From Burkholderiales bacterium (lineage in GTDB: Bacteria > Pseudomonadota > Gammaproteobacteria > Burkholderiales > Burkholderiaceae_C), in NCBI GenBank assembly GCA_025350145.1, contig JANXYH010000017.1, positions 24,610 to 88,609 on the forward strand: a stretch of DNA of 64,000 bases, written 5' to 3'. A model generated the notes under the pieces. That model was not told the origin of the DNA and made no database searches. It was given only the letters and a program-made list of their open reading frames with translations. Positions 18,477 to 27,367 of this stretch are shown piece after piece. The translations under genes and the position numbers were made by a program. The stretch's first letter is position 1, and each line of letters starts with the position of its first letter.

Positions 18477-19142
18477 TCAGTGCAAGGCGGCGGCGGATTC
18501 GGGCATCGCGGCGATCTTGCGCAGCGCCCGCTCGAAGACTTCGACCGGCTGGCCGCCCTGGATCAGGTGGCGGTCGTTGATGATCACCGCCGGCACGGCG
18601 TGGATGCCGGCCTGCTGGTAGAAATCTTGCGCCTGGCGCACCTCGGCGCTGAACTTGTCCGAGGCCAGGATGCGTGCCGCCTCGTCCGGGTCCAGCCCGA
18701 CCTGGGCTGCCAATTCGACCAGCACGCCAGCCTGGCTGGGGTCGCGGCCGTCGGTGAAATAGGCCCGCAGCAGGGCATGCTTGAGCGCCCCTTGGCTGCC
18801 GGCGGGGCCCGCCACGCCAGCCCAGTGCAGCAGCCTGTGGGCGTCAAAGGTGTTGTAGGTGCGGCTGCGCTTGCCGACCCCAAACTCAAAGCCTAGCGCT
18901 GCGCCGCGCTGGCGAATCGCTTCGGCATTGGCGGCCACCTGGGCCGCGTCCAGGCCGTATTTGCGGCTCAGGTGGGCGACGATCTCTTCGCCCTCGGGCG
19001 CCATCTGCGGGTTCAGTTGGAAGGGCTGGAAATGCACCTCCGCCTGGACTGTGTCGCCAACCCGCTGCAGCGCCTGCTCCAGCGCCGCCAGGCCGATGGC
19101 GCACCAGGGACACACCACATCGGAAACGAAATCGATCTTCAT
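18477..19142 (-). CDS. DsbA-family oxidoreductase, FrnE-like
   Basis: Thioredoxin-fold protein of 221 aa with the active-site CPWC at residues 11-14 in FVSDVVCPWCAIGL and a helical insertion typical of FrnE/DsbA-like disulfide oxidoreductases. The conserved cis-proline region is AGIHAVPAVIIND. No signal peptide is present, so the protein is cytosolic, as for other FrnE proteins. The start at 19142 follows from the family N-terminus; the open frame upstream is not conserved. Neighbours give no clue to a specific substrate. Confidence 0.9.
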   Translation of the reverse strand: MKIDFVSDVVCPWCAIGLAALEQALQRVGDTVQAEVHFQPFQLNPQMAPEGEEIVAHLSRKYGLDAAQVAANAEAIRQRGAALGFEFGVGKRSRTYNTFDAHRLLHWAGVAGPAGSQGALKHALLRAYFTDGRDPSQAGVLVELAAQVGLDPDEAARILASDKFSAEVRQAQDFYQQAGIHAVPAVIINDRHLIQGGQPVEVFERALRKIAAMPESAAALH

Positions 19143-19237
19143 GCGCCTGCACTCCTGTACGCCACCCGCGCCACCCATGCCGCCGGAGCGCAAGTCTAAG
19201 TCCGGCGACCGGCCCTGCCCGTCGCCCTGGCTGCGGC

Positions 19238-20665
19238 TCAGGCGGCGCGCGCCAGGGCTGTCGCGAAGCGGTTGTGGCGCTCGATCAAGGGCCCCAGGTC
19301 CAGGGTCGTGAGTTGCCCCTGGCGGACCACCACCTGACCGTTGACGACGGTGTAGGCGGCCGGCGCCGAGGCGCAGAGCAGCAGCGCCGCGACCGGGTCG
19401 TGGACAGCCCCGCCGGCAAAACCCAGGCTGCGCAGGTCGAACAAGGCCAGATCGGCGGCCATGCCGGGGGCAAGCTGGCCGATGTCGTCGCGTCCCAGCA
19501 CCCGCGCGCCGCCCCGCGTGGCCAGTGCCAGCGCGTCGCGGGCGGTCATCTCGGCTGGCCCGGCGTCGCAGCCGAAACGCCCGTCGGCCCCGGGCGGCTG
19601 CATCGCCCGGCCGACGCGCGCCAGCAGCATCGCCTGGCGGGCCTCGTTGAGCATCTGCGCGCCATCGTTGCTGGCGCTGCCGTCGACGCCCAGGCCGACC
19701 GGCACGCCGGCATCGACCATCCGCCGCAGCGGCGCAATGCCCGAGGCCAGGCGCATGTTGCTGCAAGGGCAATGGGCGACGCCGGTGCCGCTGGCGGCAA
19801 AGCGCGCGATGCCGTCGGCGTCGAGCTTGACGCAATGGGCGTGCCAGACATCGTCGCCCAGCCAGCCCAGGTCGGCGACGTACTGGGTCGGCGTCAGGCC
19901 GAAGCGGGCCTGGGTGTAGGCCAGGTCATGGTCGTTCTCGGCCAAATGGGTGTGCAGCCGGCAACCAAAGCTTCGGGCCAGCAACGCCGACTCGCGCATC
20001 AGGTCTTGGCTGACGGTGAACGGTGAGCAGGGCGCGACCACGACCCGCAGCATCGCGTAGCGGCCCTTGTCGTCGTACTGCTCGATCAGGCGCTGGCTGT
20101 CGGCCAGGATCGCCGGCTCGGCCTCGACCAAGTGGTCCGGGGGCAGGCCACCGGCGCTTTCGCCCACGCTCATGCTGCCGCGCGCGGCGTGAAAGCGCAT
20201 GCCGATCTGCGCCGCCGCCGCGATGCTGTCGTCCAACTGCACGCCGTTGGGGTAGAGGTAGAGGTGGTCGCTCGAGGTGGTGCAGCCCGAGAGCAGCAGC
20301 TCGGCCATCGCCACCTGGGTCGAGACATGGACCATTTCGGGCGTGATCCCGGACCAGACCGGGTAGAGCCGCTTGAGCCAACTGAACAGTTCGGCGTCCT
20401 GCGCGCCCGGCAACGCCCGGGTCAACGACTGGCTCATGTGGTGGTGGGTGTTGACCAGGCCGGGCAGCACCGCATGCCCGCGGGCATCGATCACCTCGTC
20501 GGCCTGCAGCCCCGGTGGCAATTCACCGGCAGCGTAGACCGCCTCGATCCGCGGCCCGCAAAGCAAGACGCTGGCGCCGCGCAATTCGCGCCCGGCGTCG
20601 TCCTGGGTGACGACGACCTCGGCGTCGCGGATCAGGATGCGCCGGAGGGCAGCGGCGGCGGGCAT
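19238..20665 (-). CDS. 8-oxoguanine deaminase / AtzA-TrzN-type amidohydrolase
   Basis: Metal-dependent deaminase of 475 aa. Ligand motifs appear in order: LVNTHHHMSQSLTRALPGAQ, the HTHLAENDHD loop, WHAHCVKLD, and GVDGSASNDGAQML with the metal Asp. These and the length match 8-oxoguanine deaminases, which turn 8-oxoguanine into urate. Other members act on chlorohydrolase substrates, so substrate assignment is by similarity only. The ATG at 20665 starts the beta-sandwich domain. Upstream lies a 12-bp tandem repeat that reaches into the end of prsT. Confidence 0.85.
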   Translation of the reverse strand: MPAAAALRRILIRDAEVVVTQDDAGRELRGASVLLCGPRIEAVYAAGELPPGLQADEVIDARGHAVLPGLVNTHHHMSQSLTRALPGAQDAELFSWLKRLYPVWSGITPEMVHVSTQVAMAELLLSGCTTSSDHLYLYPNGVQLDDSIAAAAQIGMRFHAARGSMSVGESAGGLPPDHLVEAEPAILADSQRLIEQYDDKGRYAMLRVVVAPCSPFTVSQDLMRESALLARSFGCRLHTHLAENDHDLAYTQARFGLTPTQYVADLGWLGDDVWHAHCVKLDADGIARFAASGTGVAHCPCSNMRLASGIAPLRRMVDAGVPVGLGVDGSASNDGAQMLNEARQAMLLARVGRAMQPPGADGRFGCDAGPAEMTARDALALATRGGARVLGRDDIGQLAPGMAADLALFDLRSLGFAGGAVHDPVAALLLCASAPAAYTVVNGQVVVRQGQLTTLDLGPLIERHNRFATALARAA

Positions 20666-20703
20666 CGCGGGCGGACGCTTCGGCCCTGATCCAGGCAAGT
20701 TGC

Positions 20704-20763
20704 CAGCCGCCGCTTCAGCCACCACATCAGCCGCCACATCAGCCGCCGTATCAGCCGCCGCTG
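20704..20763. repeat. 12-bp tandem repeat, five units
   Basis: Five consecutive 12-base units of the form CAGCCGCCxxxT (CAGCCACCACAT, CAGCCGCCACAT, CAGCCGCCGTAT and variants). The last unit and a half include the stop codon and final codons of prsT, so the repeat forms that protein's Ser-Gly-Gly end. The rest lies in the gap before the deaminase gene. Confidence 0.8.
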
Positions 20764-23537
20764 AGACTCTTGAGCAGGCGGCTGACCTCGGCCTGGTTGG
20801 GATAGGCGCTGCCCAGCCCGGCCAGAGCGTCCAGCTCGGTCTTGGCATTGCCCTTGTCGCCGGCCTCGATGTAGAGCCGGGCCAGGCTCAGGCGGATGGC
20901 GCTGTCCTTGGGCGCCATGGCCAAGGCCTTCTTCTCGGTCTCGATCGCCTTGGGTATCTGCCCTTCGGCGGCCTGGGCCAAGGCCAGGGTGTCGAGGAAC
21001 TGCGGCTGGTTGGGCCCGGCCAGCACCGCCTTTTCGGCCATGGCCAGGGCGCCTGGGCGTTTTTGCTTGGCCATCATGAAGGCGACATTGTTCAGCGCCA
21101 GGGCATTGTTGGGCTGGCGCTCCAGCACCGCCAGGTACCACTGCTCGGCCGCCTTGGCATCGTTCTGCGCCAGCGCCTCGTCGCCCAGGTGGTAGAGGAA
21201 CAGCGCGTCCTTGGGGTGGTCCTTGCGCCAACTCGCCGACCACTGCTCGGCCTCGGCGCTCTTGCCCGCAGCGCGCAGCACCGCATGGATGCGGATCGCC
21301 GCCGCGTCGCCACCGGGTTTGCCCAAGGACTTGCGGTAAGCGGCCTCGGCTTGCGGCCACTGCTTTTGCTGAAAGGCGATGTCGCCTTCGTAGGTGAAAC
21401 CGATTGCGTCGGTCGGACGCTTGAGCTGGACCTGCCGCGCCACCGCCGTGGCCTGCTCGGGATGCTTGTCGGCCAGCGCCGATTCGATCGCCGCACGCTG
21501 GATCTGCGGCACATCGGGCGCCACCTCCAGGGCCTTGCGCACCTGGCGCGATGCACCGGCGAGGTCGCCCATGCTCTGCGACACATCGGCCAGACCCATG
21601 TAGCCCCGCGGCGACTTGGGCGCCATGCCGACGATGCGGTTGTAGGCCGCCAGGGCCTGCTGCTTGTCGCCGCTGACGAGGTTGACGCGACCCAAGCGGT
21701 CCTGGATGTCGACGCTCTCGGGCAGCGCCGTGGCCGCAGCCTGGGCGCTGGACAAGGCGCCCTTGGGGTTGCCGAAGGCCATCTGCAGATCGATCAGTGC
21801 CACCCGTGGTCTGGCATCGGTGGGGTTGGACTTGATGGCCGCCTCGACGTGGCCCAGCACATCTTCATGTGAGCCGCCGGAGCGCTGCGCCACCTCGGCC
21901 AGGGCCATCGTCGCCTGCAGGTGCCCGGGCGAGCCCTTGAGGAATTCGCCGAACCGCGCCTTGGCCGACTCGGGCTTGTTGTCCAGCATGTCCAGGCCAC
22001 TCAACGCTGCCACGGCCGGGTAGTACTTCGCGTCCTTGGTGGCGGCGGCCTCGAAACTCTTGCGCGCACCGGCCAGGTCCTTGTCGCGCGCCAGCAACTG
22101 GCCACGCAGCAGGTCGGCGACGGGCTTGTCGGGCTGCTTGCGACCGAGGTTGTCGATGGCCTTGCGCGCTTCATCGGTCTTGCCCAACCTCAGGCTGGTG
22201 GCAATGATCGCCAGGTCGGCGGACACGCCGGAGTCGCTCTCCGAGATCGCCTGCAGTTCGGAAACAACCGCATCCGGGCTGCCCTTGGACAAATGGCCCA
22301 GGGCCAGCGCGGTGCGGATCTTGGGATCGTTCGGGGCGGCCTTGGCGGCACGCTGGAACAGCGCCTCGGCGCGAGCCGCCTCGCCCAGACTGAGGTTGGC
22401 CTGGGCCGCCGCCAGGATCAGTTGCACCGGCGGATTGGGCTTTTCCAGCACTGGCGCCAGGGTGGCCAGGGCCTTGTCGTGGTGGCCCTGGCGCATCTGC
22501 GTCTGGGCCAGCATGGCGCGCGGGGCCAAGGCCTCCGGCGCCAGCGTGATCGCCTTGGACAAGAACAACTCGGCCTGGCTCAGCGCGTTCAAACCCAGCT
22601 CGGCCAGCGCGGCCGATTGCAGCGAGGGCACATGGTTGGGCAGGTTGCGCAGCACCAACTGGAACTGCTCACGGGCGCGCTTGTAGTCGTTCTTGGCCAG
22701 TGCCACCTGGCCATCAAGCATCGCGGTTTGCAGGTTCTGCGGCCCGGCCGCCTTCATCTGCTCAAGTTGCTTGGCCGCCGCATCGACCTTCTGGTCGGCC
22801 AGGTAAAGGGTGATCAGTGCGGCATGGGCCGACATCGCCGCAGGCTTGACCGCCACCGCCTGCTGGTAGGCCGCGAGCGCGCCCGGCCGGTCCTTGCCGA
22901 TGCCCATCAGCAGGTCGCCCTTGAAGGTCCAGCCGTCGCCGCTCTTGGCGTCCCTGGCCAGCAAGGTTTCGACCTGGGCCAGCGCAGCGGGCAGATCGCC
23001 CGTCATGGCGGCCTGCCGCGCCTTCAGGATCAGCGCTGGCTCGAAGGTCGGGCTCAGGCGCAGCGCCGCTTCGACCGCTGCGGTCGCCTGGGCGGTGGAC
23101 TTTTGCATCATCCAGGCCGTGGCGACGCTGACCTTGAGGTCGGCGGTGGCCTCGGCGTCCGGCCATTCGGTATTGCCATAGGCCGAGCTGACCCTGGCCG
23201 GCTGGTTCATCTGCAACAGGCTGCGGGCCAGTACCGGCACGACCTGGGATTCCGGGTGGCCCAGCTCCAGCGCCCGACGCAACTCGATTTCGGCTTGGGC
23301 CGGCGTGCCACCGTCCTGCAACACCTTGCCGAGCAGGAAGCGAGACTCGGGCAACTTGTCGTTGGCCTGGATCACGCCCTTCAAGATGATGGTCGCGGCA
23401 GCCCGGTCGTTCTTGGCGATCGCCGCCTTGGCGTCGGCCAGCAAGTCGGCTTCGGTCTTGCCGCAGCCGGCCAGAACCAGCGCCGCCAACAGTGGGGCGG
23501 CCTGCCAAACCGCGCGCCATGCGCGTGACTGCTTCAT
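20751..23537 (-). CDS. prsT: PEP-CTERM system TPR-repeat lipoprotein PrsT
   Basis: Lipoprotein of 928 aa with lipobox LVLAGC near residue 25, then about twenty tetratricopeptide repeats covering almost the whole protein (for example PNDPKIRTALALGHLSKGSP and PNNALALNNVAFMMAKQKRP). Size, lipid anchor and opening KTEADLLADAKAAIAKNDRA match PrsT, which accompanies exosortase A (XrtA) and PEP-CTERM exopolysaccharide systems, probably as an assembly scaffold. The ATG at 23537 has an AAGGGA sequence upstream. Exosortase and PrsK/PrsR are not in this window, but two glycosyltransferases of that system are at 4685-5878 and 8969-10192. Confidence 0.88.
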   Translation of the reverse strand: MKQSRAWRAVWQAAPLLAALVLAGCGKTEADLLADAKAAIAKNDRAAATIILKGVIQANDKLPESRFLLGKVLQDGGTPAQAEIELRRALELGHPESQVVPVLARSLLQMNQPARVSSAYGNTEWPDAEATADLKVSVATAWMMQKSTAQATAAVEAALRLSPTFEPALILKARQAAMTGDLPAALAQVETLLARDAKSGDGWTFKGDLLMGIGKDRPGALAAYQQAVAVKPAAMSAHAALITLYLADQKVDAAAKQLEQMKAAGPQNLQTAMLDGQVALAKNDYKRAREQFQLVLRNLPNHVPSLQSAALAELGLNALSQAELFLSKAITLAPEALAPRAMLAQTQMRQGHHDKALATLAPVLEKPNPPVQLILAAAQANLSLGEAARAEALFQRAAKAAPNDPKIRTALALGHLSKGSPDAVVSELQAISESDSGVSADLAIIATSLRLGKTDEARKAIDNLGRKQPDKPVADLLRGQLLARDKDLAGARKSFEAAATKDAKYYPAVAALSGLDMLDNKPESAKARFGEFLKGSPGHLQATMALAEVAQRSGGSHEDVLGHVEAAIKSNPTDARPRVALIDLQMAFGNPKGALSSAQAAATALPESVDIQDRLGRVNLVSGDKQQALAAYNRIVGMAPKSPRGYMGLADVSQSMGDLAGASRQVRKALEVAPDVPQIQRAAIESALADKHPEQATAVARQVQLKRPTDAIGFTYEGDIAFQQKQWPQAEAAYRKSLGKPGGDAAAIRIHAVLRAAGKSAEAEQWSASWRKDHPKDALFLYHLGDEALAQNDAKAAEQWYLAVLERQPNNALALNNVAFMMAKQKRPGALAMAEKAVLAGPNQPQFLDTLALAQAAEGQIPKAIETEKKALAMAPKDSAIRLSLARLYIEAGDKGNAKTELDALAGLGSAYPNQAEVSRLLKSLSGG

Positions 23538-23550
23538 CGTTGATCCCTTC

Positions 23551-24579
23551 TCAATGGATGCGCGACAGGCTGGATGCAGCGCGAACCGCACCCTCGCCCA
23601 TGGCCGCGCCAAACCGTTTTGCCAGCTTTTCCGCGACGTTGTCACGCGGGGTGTAGTCAATGATCTCTTCGGCCTTGACGACTTCGCGCGCGACGTAGTC
23701 GAGGTTGCCCAGCTTGTCAGCCAGCCCCTGGCGGACCGCCTCGTCGCCGTTCCAGAACAAGCCCGAGAAGGTATCCGCAGACTCCTTCAAGCGCTCAGCC
23801 CGGCCCTGGCGCACAACCTGGATGAACTGCTGGTGAATTTGGTCAATCATCGCCTGCGCCAAGGCCTTGTGCCGTGGCTGCTGCGGCGAAAACGGGTCAA
23901 GCATGGCTTTGTTCTCGCCCGCAGTCAGCAATCGGCGCTCGACACCCAGCCGCGCCATCAGGCCGTCAAAGCCGAAACCGTCCATCAGCACGCCGATCGA
24001 GCCGACCACGCTGGCCTTGTCGACATAGATCTCGTCGGCCGAGACGGCGATGTAGTAGGCGCCCGACGCGCACATCTCCTCGACCACGGCGTAGACCTTC
24101 TTCTTGTGCAGGGCCTTCAGGCGGCGAATCTCGTCGTAGACGATGCCGGCCTGCACCGGGCTGCCGCCCGGGCTGTTGATGCGCAGCACGACGGCCTGCG
24201 AGTTGTTGTCCTCGAACGCCGCCCGCAGGCCGGCCAGCAGGTGTTCGGCACTGGCCTCGGTGTCGGCGGCAATCTCGCCGCGGACCTCGACCAGCGCCGT
24301 GTGCGGACCATTGCTGGCAGCGTTGCCGCGACCGCGCTGTGACATCACGGCCCAGGCCATGGCGACTGCCAGCACCAGCCAGGCCAGGCGAAAGAAGACC
24401 CGCCAGCGGCGCTCGATGCGGCGCTCGATGACCAGCGTCTTGAGCAGGCGCTGGACGTTGCCTTCCAGCTCCGCCGAGACCAGCCGGAACGGCGCCTGGG
24501 GCGGCGCGGTGGCGGCGACGGGCTCTGGCAGCCCGCTGTCGGGCGCAGGCGCGGATTCGTCTGGCGGAGGTAGGCTCAT
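23551..24579 (-). CDS. S49-family signal peptide peptidase (SppA/SohB-like)
   Basis: Inner-membrane serine protease of 342 aa. One membrane segment (FFRLAWLVLAVAMAWAVM, about residues 61-78) precedes a periplasmic ClpP-like protease domain. The nucleophile Ser lies in EEMCASGAYYIA and the general-base Lys in TAGENKAMLDPF, giving the Ser/Lys dyad of SppA. Length equals the short 36-kDa form. The ATG at 24579 is preferred; the frame extends to 24714 without conservation. It lies in the conserved rluC-HAD-Rieske-peptidase run. Confidence 0.92.
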   Translation of the reverse strand: MSLPPPDESAPAPDSGLPEPVAATAPPQAPFRLVSAELEGNVQRLLKTLVIERRIERRWRVFFRLAWLVLAVAMAWAVMSQRGRGNAASNGPHTALVEVRGEIAADTEASAEHLLAGLRAAFEDNNSQAVVLRINSPGGSPVQAGIVYDEIRRLKALHKKKVYAVVEEMCASGAYYIAVSADEIYVDKASVVGSIGVLMDGFGFDGLMARLGVERRLLTAGENKAMLDPFSPQQPRHKALAQAMIDQIHQQFIQVVRQGRAERLKESADTFSGLFWNGDEAVRQGLADKLGNLDYVAREVVKAEEIIDYTPRDNVAEKLAKRFGAAMGEGAVRAASSLSRIH

Positions 24580-24587
24580 CGAGGGGC

Positions 24588-25034
24588 TCAGGTGGGGATG
24601 GCGGGGGCGGTCGTGGCGGCCGGCGCGGCTGGCCGGATGTCGGCACAAGGATACCAATACACCTGGCCATCGCGCTCGTCCAGCCGCACGCCGCGCAGCC
24701 GGGCGCCGGCGCACGGGCCGGCGACGCAGTGGCCGGTCTTCGGCTCATAGGTGGCGCCATGCATGGCGCAGATGATCCAGCGCCCGTCGTGGTCGAGAAA
24801 CCGGCCCTCCTGCCACTGCATCTGCACCGGTACATGGGCGCACAGGTTGACGTAGGCCACCGCCAGGCCGTCAATGCGCAGCGCAAAGCCACGCGCGGGG
24901 CGACGGTAGTACAGCAGGTCGAAGCCGACCGCCAGGTCGCGCTCGTGCAGGCTGGCGCTGGCGCAGAGCCATTGCGGCTCGGGCGGGCCAACGCTGCCGG
25001 CCGGAACGCCGCTCAGCCCTGCTGCGCCAACCAT
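24588..25034 (-). CDS. Rieske 2Fe-2S domain protein
   Basis: Small Rieske-type protein of 148 aa. Cluster ligands are NLCAHVPVQMQW (Cys-x-His) and IICAMHGATYEP (Cys-x-x-His), with a GPCAGARLRGV strand after them. No oxygenase domain follows, so it is a stand-alone ferredoxin-like unit. The chosen start at 25034 overlaps the end of the phosphatase gene by 22 bases; a later start would also leave the domain intact. Its partner is unknown. The same gene order recurs in Burkholderiales next to rluC. Confidence 0.87.
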   Translation of the reverse strand: MVGAAGLSGVPAGSVGPPEPQWLCASASLHERDLAVGFDLLYYRRPARGFALRIDGLAVAYVNLCAHVPVQMQWQEGRFLDHDGRWIICAMHGATYEPKTGHCVAGPCAGARLRGVRLDERDGQVYWYPCADIRPAAPAATTAPAIPT

Positions 25035-25708
25035 TGCGCCAGCTCGGCGGTGGAATGGGCCACCGTCAGCGGCGAAAGCGCGGCCAGGGCGGCCGGGTCA
25101 TGCGCGCCGAAGCTGACGCCGACCCGCGCCACGCCGGCATTGATCGCCAGTTGCAGGTCGTGGCTGGTGTCACCGACCATCAGCGTGCGCTCGGGCGGCA
25201 CCCCCAACTCGGCCATCAGCTCGTGCAGCATCCGTGGATGCGGCTTGCCGGCGGTCTCGTCGGCGGTGCGGGTGGCGTCGAACAGGCCCTGCAACTGCGT
25301 GCCCTGCAGCGCCTCGTCCAGGCCCTTTCGCGATTTGCCGGTGGCCACCGCGATCAGGTGGTTGCGCGCCTTGAGCGCCCGCAGCATCTCCAGCGTGCCG
25401 GCGAACAGCACCAGTTCGTGCTGGCGGGCGACGTAATGGTGGCGGTAGCGCCGGCCCAACTCGGGGTAGCGCGACCGGTCCAGACCCGGCACAGCGTGCT
25501 GCAGCGCGTCATGCATGCCCAGGCCGATGACGTAGGCGGCGCGCTGCGCGTCGGGCACCGCCAGTTCCAGGTCGGCGCAGGCGCCCTGAATGCAGGAGAC
25601 GATCAGCGCCGTCGAGTCGAACAGCGTGCCGTCCCAGTCGAAGGCGATCAGGTCGAAGCGGCGCGGGCGCAGCACCTCGGGCTGGGACAGAGTCATGGCC
25701 GCCATCAT
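25013..25708 (-). CDS. HAD-IA family phosphatase, phosphoglycolate phosphatase-like
   Basis: Haloacid-dehalogenase phosphatase of 231 aa. Motif I is AFDWDGTLFDST, motif II lies in VATGKSRKGLDEAL, motif III in ETAGKPHPRML, and motif IV in MVGDTSHDLQLAINAG, with a cap domain between I and II. It resembles Gph but is placed in the rluC operon rather than with rpe or trpE, so the physiological substrate is uncertain. Starts at 25708, 25705 and 25696 are all possible; it follows rluC by four bases. Confidence 0.9.
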   Translation of the reverse strand: MMAAMTLSQPEVLRPRRFDLIAFDWDGTLFDSTALIVSCIQGACADLELAVPDAQRAAYVIGLGMHDALQHAVPGLDRSRYPELGRRYRHHYVARQHELVLFAGTLEMLRALKARNHLIAVATGKSRKGLDEALQGTQLQGLFDATRTADETAGKPHPRMLHELMAELGVPPERTLMVGDTSHDLQLAINAGVARVGVSFGAHDPAALAALSPLTVAHSTAELAQWLAQQG

Positions 25709-25712
25709 GCCG

Positions 25713-26744
25713 TCAATGCGGCTCGCTCAGGCGCGCCAGCAGCGTGACGCATTCGGCCGGCAGCGCCGCCTGCAGTGCCACCCGCTGGCCGCCGGCAGGG
25801 TGGTCAAAGGCCAGGTGGCGGGCGTGCAGGAACATCCGCTCGAAGCGCAGTCCGGACAGCCCCTGGCCGCGCGCCAAGGCCTTGTTGACGGCGAAATCGC
25901 CGTACTTCGGGTCACCGACGATGGGGTGGCCGGCATTGGCCAGGTGGACCCGGATCTGGTGGGTGCGGCCGGTCTTGAGCGTCACCTCGAGCAAGCTGTG
26001 GTCGGCAAAGCTCTGCGCCAGTTTGACCAGCGAGATCGAGCGCCTGCCGTCCGGATGGTCGGCGGCGACTGCACGCACCTGGCGCTCGCCGGCCGCGTCC
26101 AGCGTCTTGTGCAGCGCCACATCGATGACCTTGAGGCTGGCCGGCCAGTGGCCAATCACGAGTGCGCTGTAGATCTTGTCGGTCTCGCGCTCGCGGAACT
26201 GGGCCTGCAGCGCGGTCAAGGCGCTGCGCTTCTTGGCCAGCAGCAGGATGCCTGAGGTCTCTTTGTCCAGCCGGTGCACCAGTTCCAGGAACCGCGCATC
26301 CGGCCGGGCCTGGCGCAGTTGCTCGATCACGCCAAAGGCCACGCCCGATCCGCCATGCACCGCCACACCCGCCGGCTTGTCGATCGCCAGCAGGTGTTCG
26401 TCCTCGCAAAGCACCGTGAACTCGCGTGCCGGGGCCGGCGCGGTCACGGCCTTCGCGGCCACCCGCACCGGCGGCAGGCGCACGTCGTCACCCAGCGCCA
26501 GCCGGGTATCGGCCGCCGCCCGGCCTTTGTTGATCCGCACCTCGCCCGAGCGGATGACGCGGTAGACATGGGTCTTGGGCACGCCCTTGAGTTGGCGCAG
26601 CAGGAAGTTGTCCAGGCGCTGGCCGACACCGCCCTCGTCGACCAGCAGGTGCTTGACCTGGGGCCGATCCTCGGGCACCGGCGGCGGCGGCGAGACCGGT
26701 CGTCGGCCGGCCGGCGCTTTGGTGCTTATAATGATTCGGACCAC
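25713..26744 (-). CDS. rluC: 23S rRNA pseudouridine(955/2504/2580) synthase RluC
   Basis: RluA-family enzyme of 343 aa with an N-terminal S4 RNA-binding domain (GQRLDNFLLRQLKGVPKTHV) and a catalytic domain holding FLELVHRLDKETSGILLLAK with the active Asp, then KTGRTHQIRVHLANAGHPIV. No ATG lies before the S4 domain except far upstream in poorly conserved sequence. The GTG at 26744 is a likely start, giving a short basic leader. It is divergent from rne across the rne leader, the usual betaproteobacterial arrangement. Confidence 0.92.
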   Translation of the reverse strand: MVRIIISTKAPAGRRPVSPPPPVPEDRPQVKHLLVDEGGVGQRLDNFLLRQLKGVPKTHVYRVIRSGEVRINKGRAAADTRLALGDDVRLPPVRVAAKAVTAPAPAREFTVLCEDEHLLAIDKPAGVAVHGGSGVAFGVIEQLRQARPDARFLELVHRLDKETSGILLLAKKRSALTALQAQFRERETDKIYSALVIGHWPASLKVIDVALHKTLDAAGERQVRAVAADHPDGRRSISLVKLAQSFADHSLLEVTLKTGRTHQIRVHLANAGHPIVGDPKYGDFAVNKALARGQGLSGLRFERMFLHARHLAFDHPAGGQRVALQAALPAECVTLLARLSEPH

Positions 26745-27367
26745 AACTGTGCCGTAAGTGCTTGATTTTTCAGAGTTTAGCCGGGTGCTTGGCGCGGTAT
26801 GGTGGCCACCGGCGCGTTCAGACTTGGGCGCGCCCCAAGCGTTGATGCAACGTTTGCTCGCGGACCAAGGCAGGCGCACTCACCCCAGTGAGCGTGCGGC
26901 CCGTCCCGCAGACGGCAGAAGACCCGTAGAAACAGCCATCCCCGAAAGTTCGGGAAAGATCAAGCACATGTTCCGCAGACCGCGCCCACAACCTGGGCAG
27001 AAGTCTGCGCAACGCGACACCAGCGCCCCGGTTCGCATGCCGCCCCGCCCACCCCAGACCGATGCCAACAGCGCCTTTGCGCGCTTGAGCGGCCTGCCGG
27101 ACACCGTCCGGTACCGCCCTGGCATGCGCCACGCCCGAGCGGCGGCGCTGGCGGCAGGGGCGCGTCGCGGCACTGTCTACCCCGGCCGCTGTGGCGCACG
27201 CAGCCCCGCCGCATTCCATGACCGAGCCATCGGTCGGAGCAGCCCAGGGCGATTTCACTTCCGGCTGATTCGCGCTTCTTCGTGCATCGAAACAGTTCAA
27301 GGCTTGCGGCGCAGACCTTGATCGTTTTGTGGCGGGTTGTTGAACCTGCCGAATTGGAGTGCACGTC
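26727..27367 (+). promoter_or_regulatory. Long 5' leader of rne with probable -10 element
   Basis: A perfect TATAAT stands on the plus strand at 26727-26732, with no good -35 at the expected distance. From there to the rne ATG at 27368 runs about 630 bases with no convincing gene. A short CCCGA/TCGGG hairpin occurs at 26941-26954. E. coli rne has a 361-nt leader that RNase E binds and cleaves to regulate itself; a similar role here is inference. The -10 overlaps the first codons of rluC on the other strand. Confidence 0.5.

Noticed and set aside
26758..27321. Open frame of 187 codons in the rne leader
   Set aside because: It starts with GTG, is Arg/Pro/Ala-rich, has no recognisable domain, and lies where a long untranslated leader is expected; high GC alone gives such frames.
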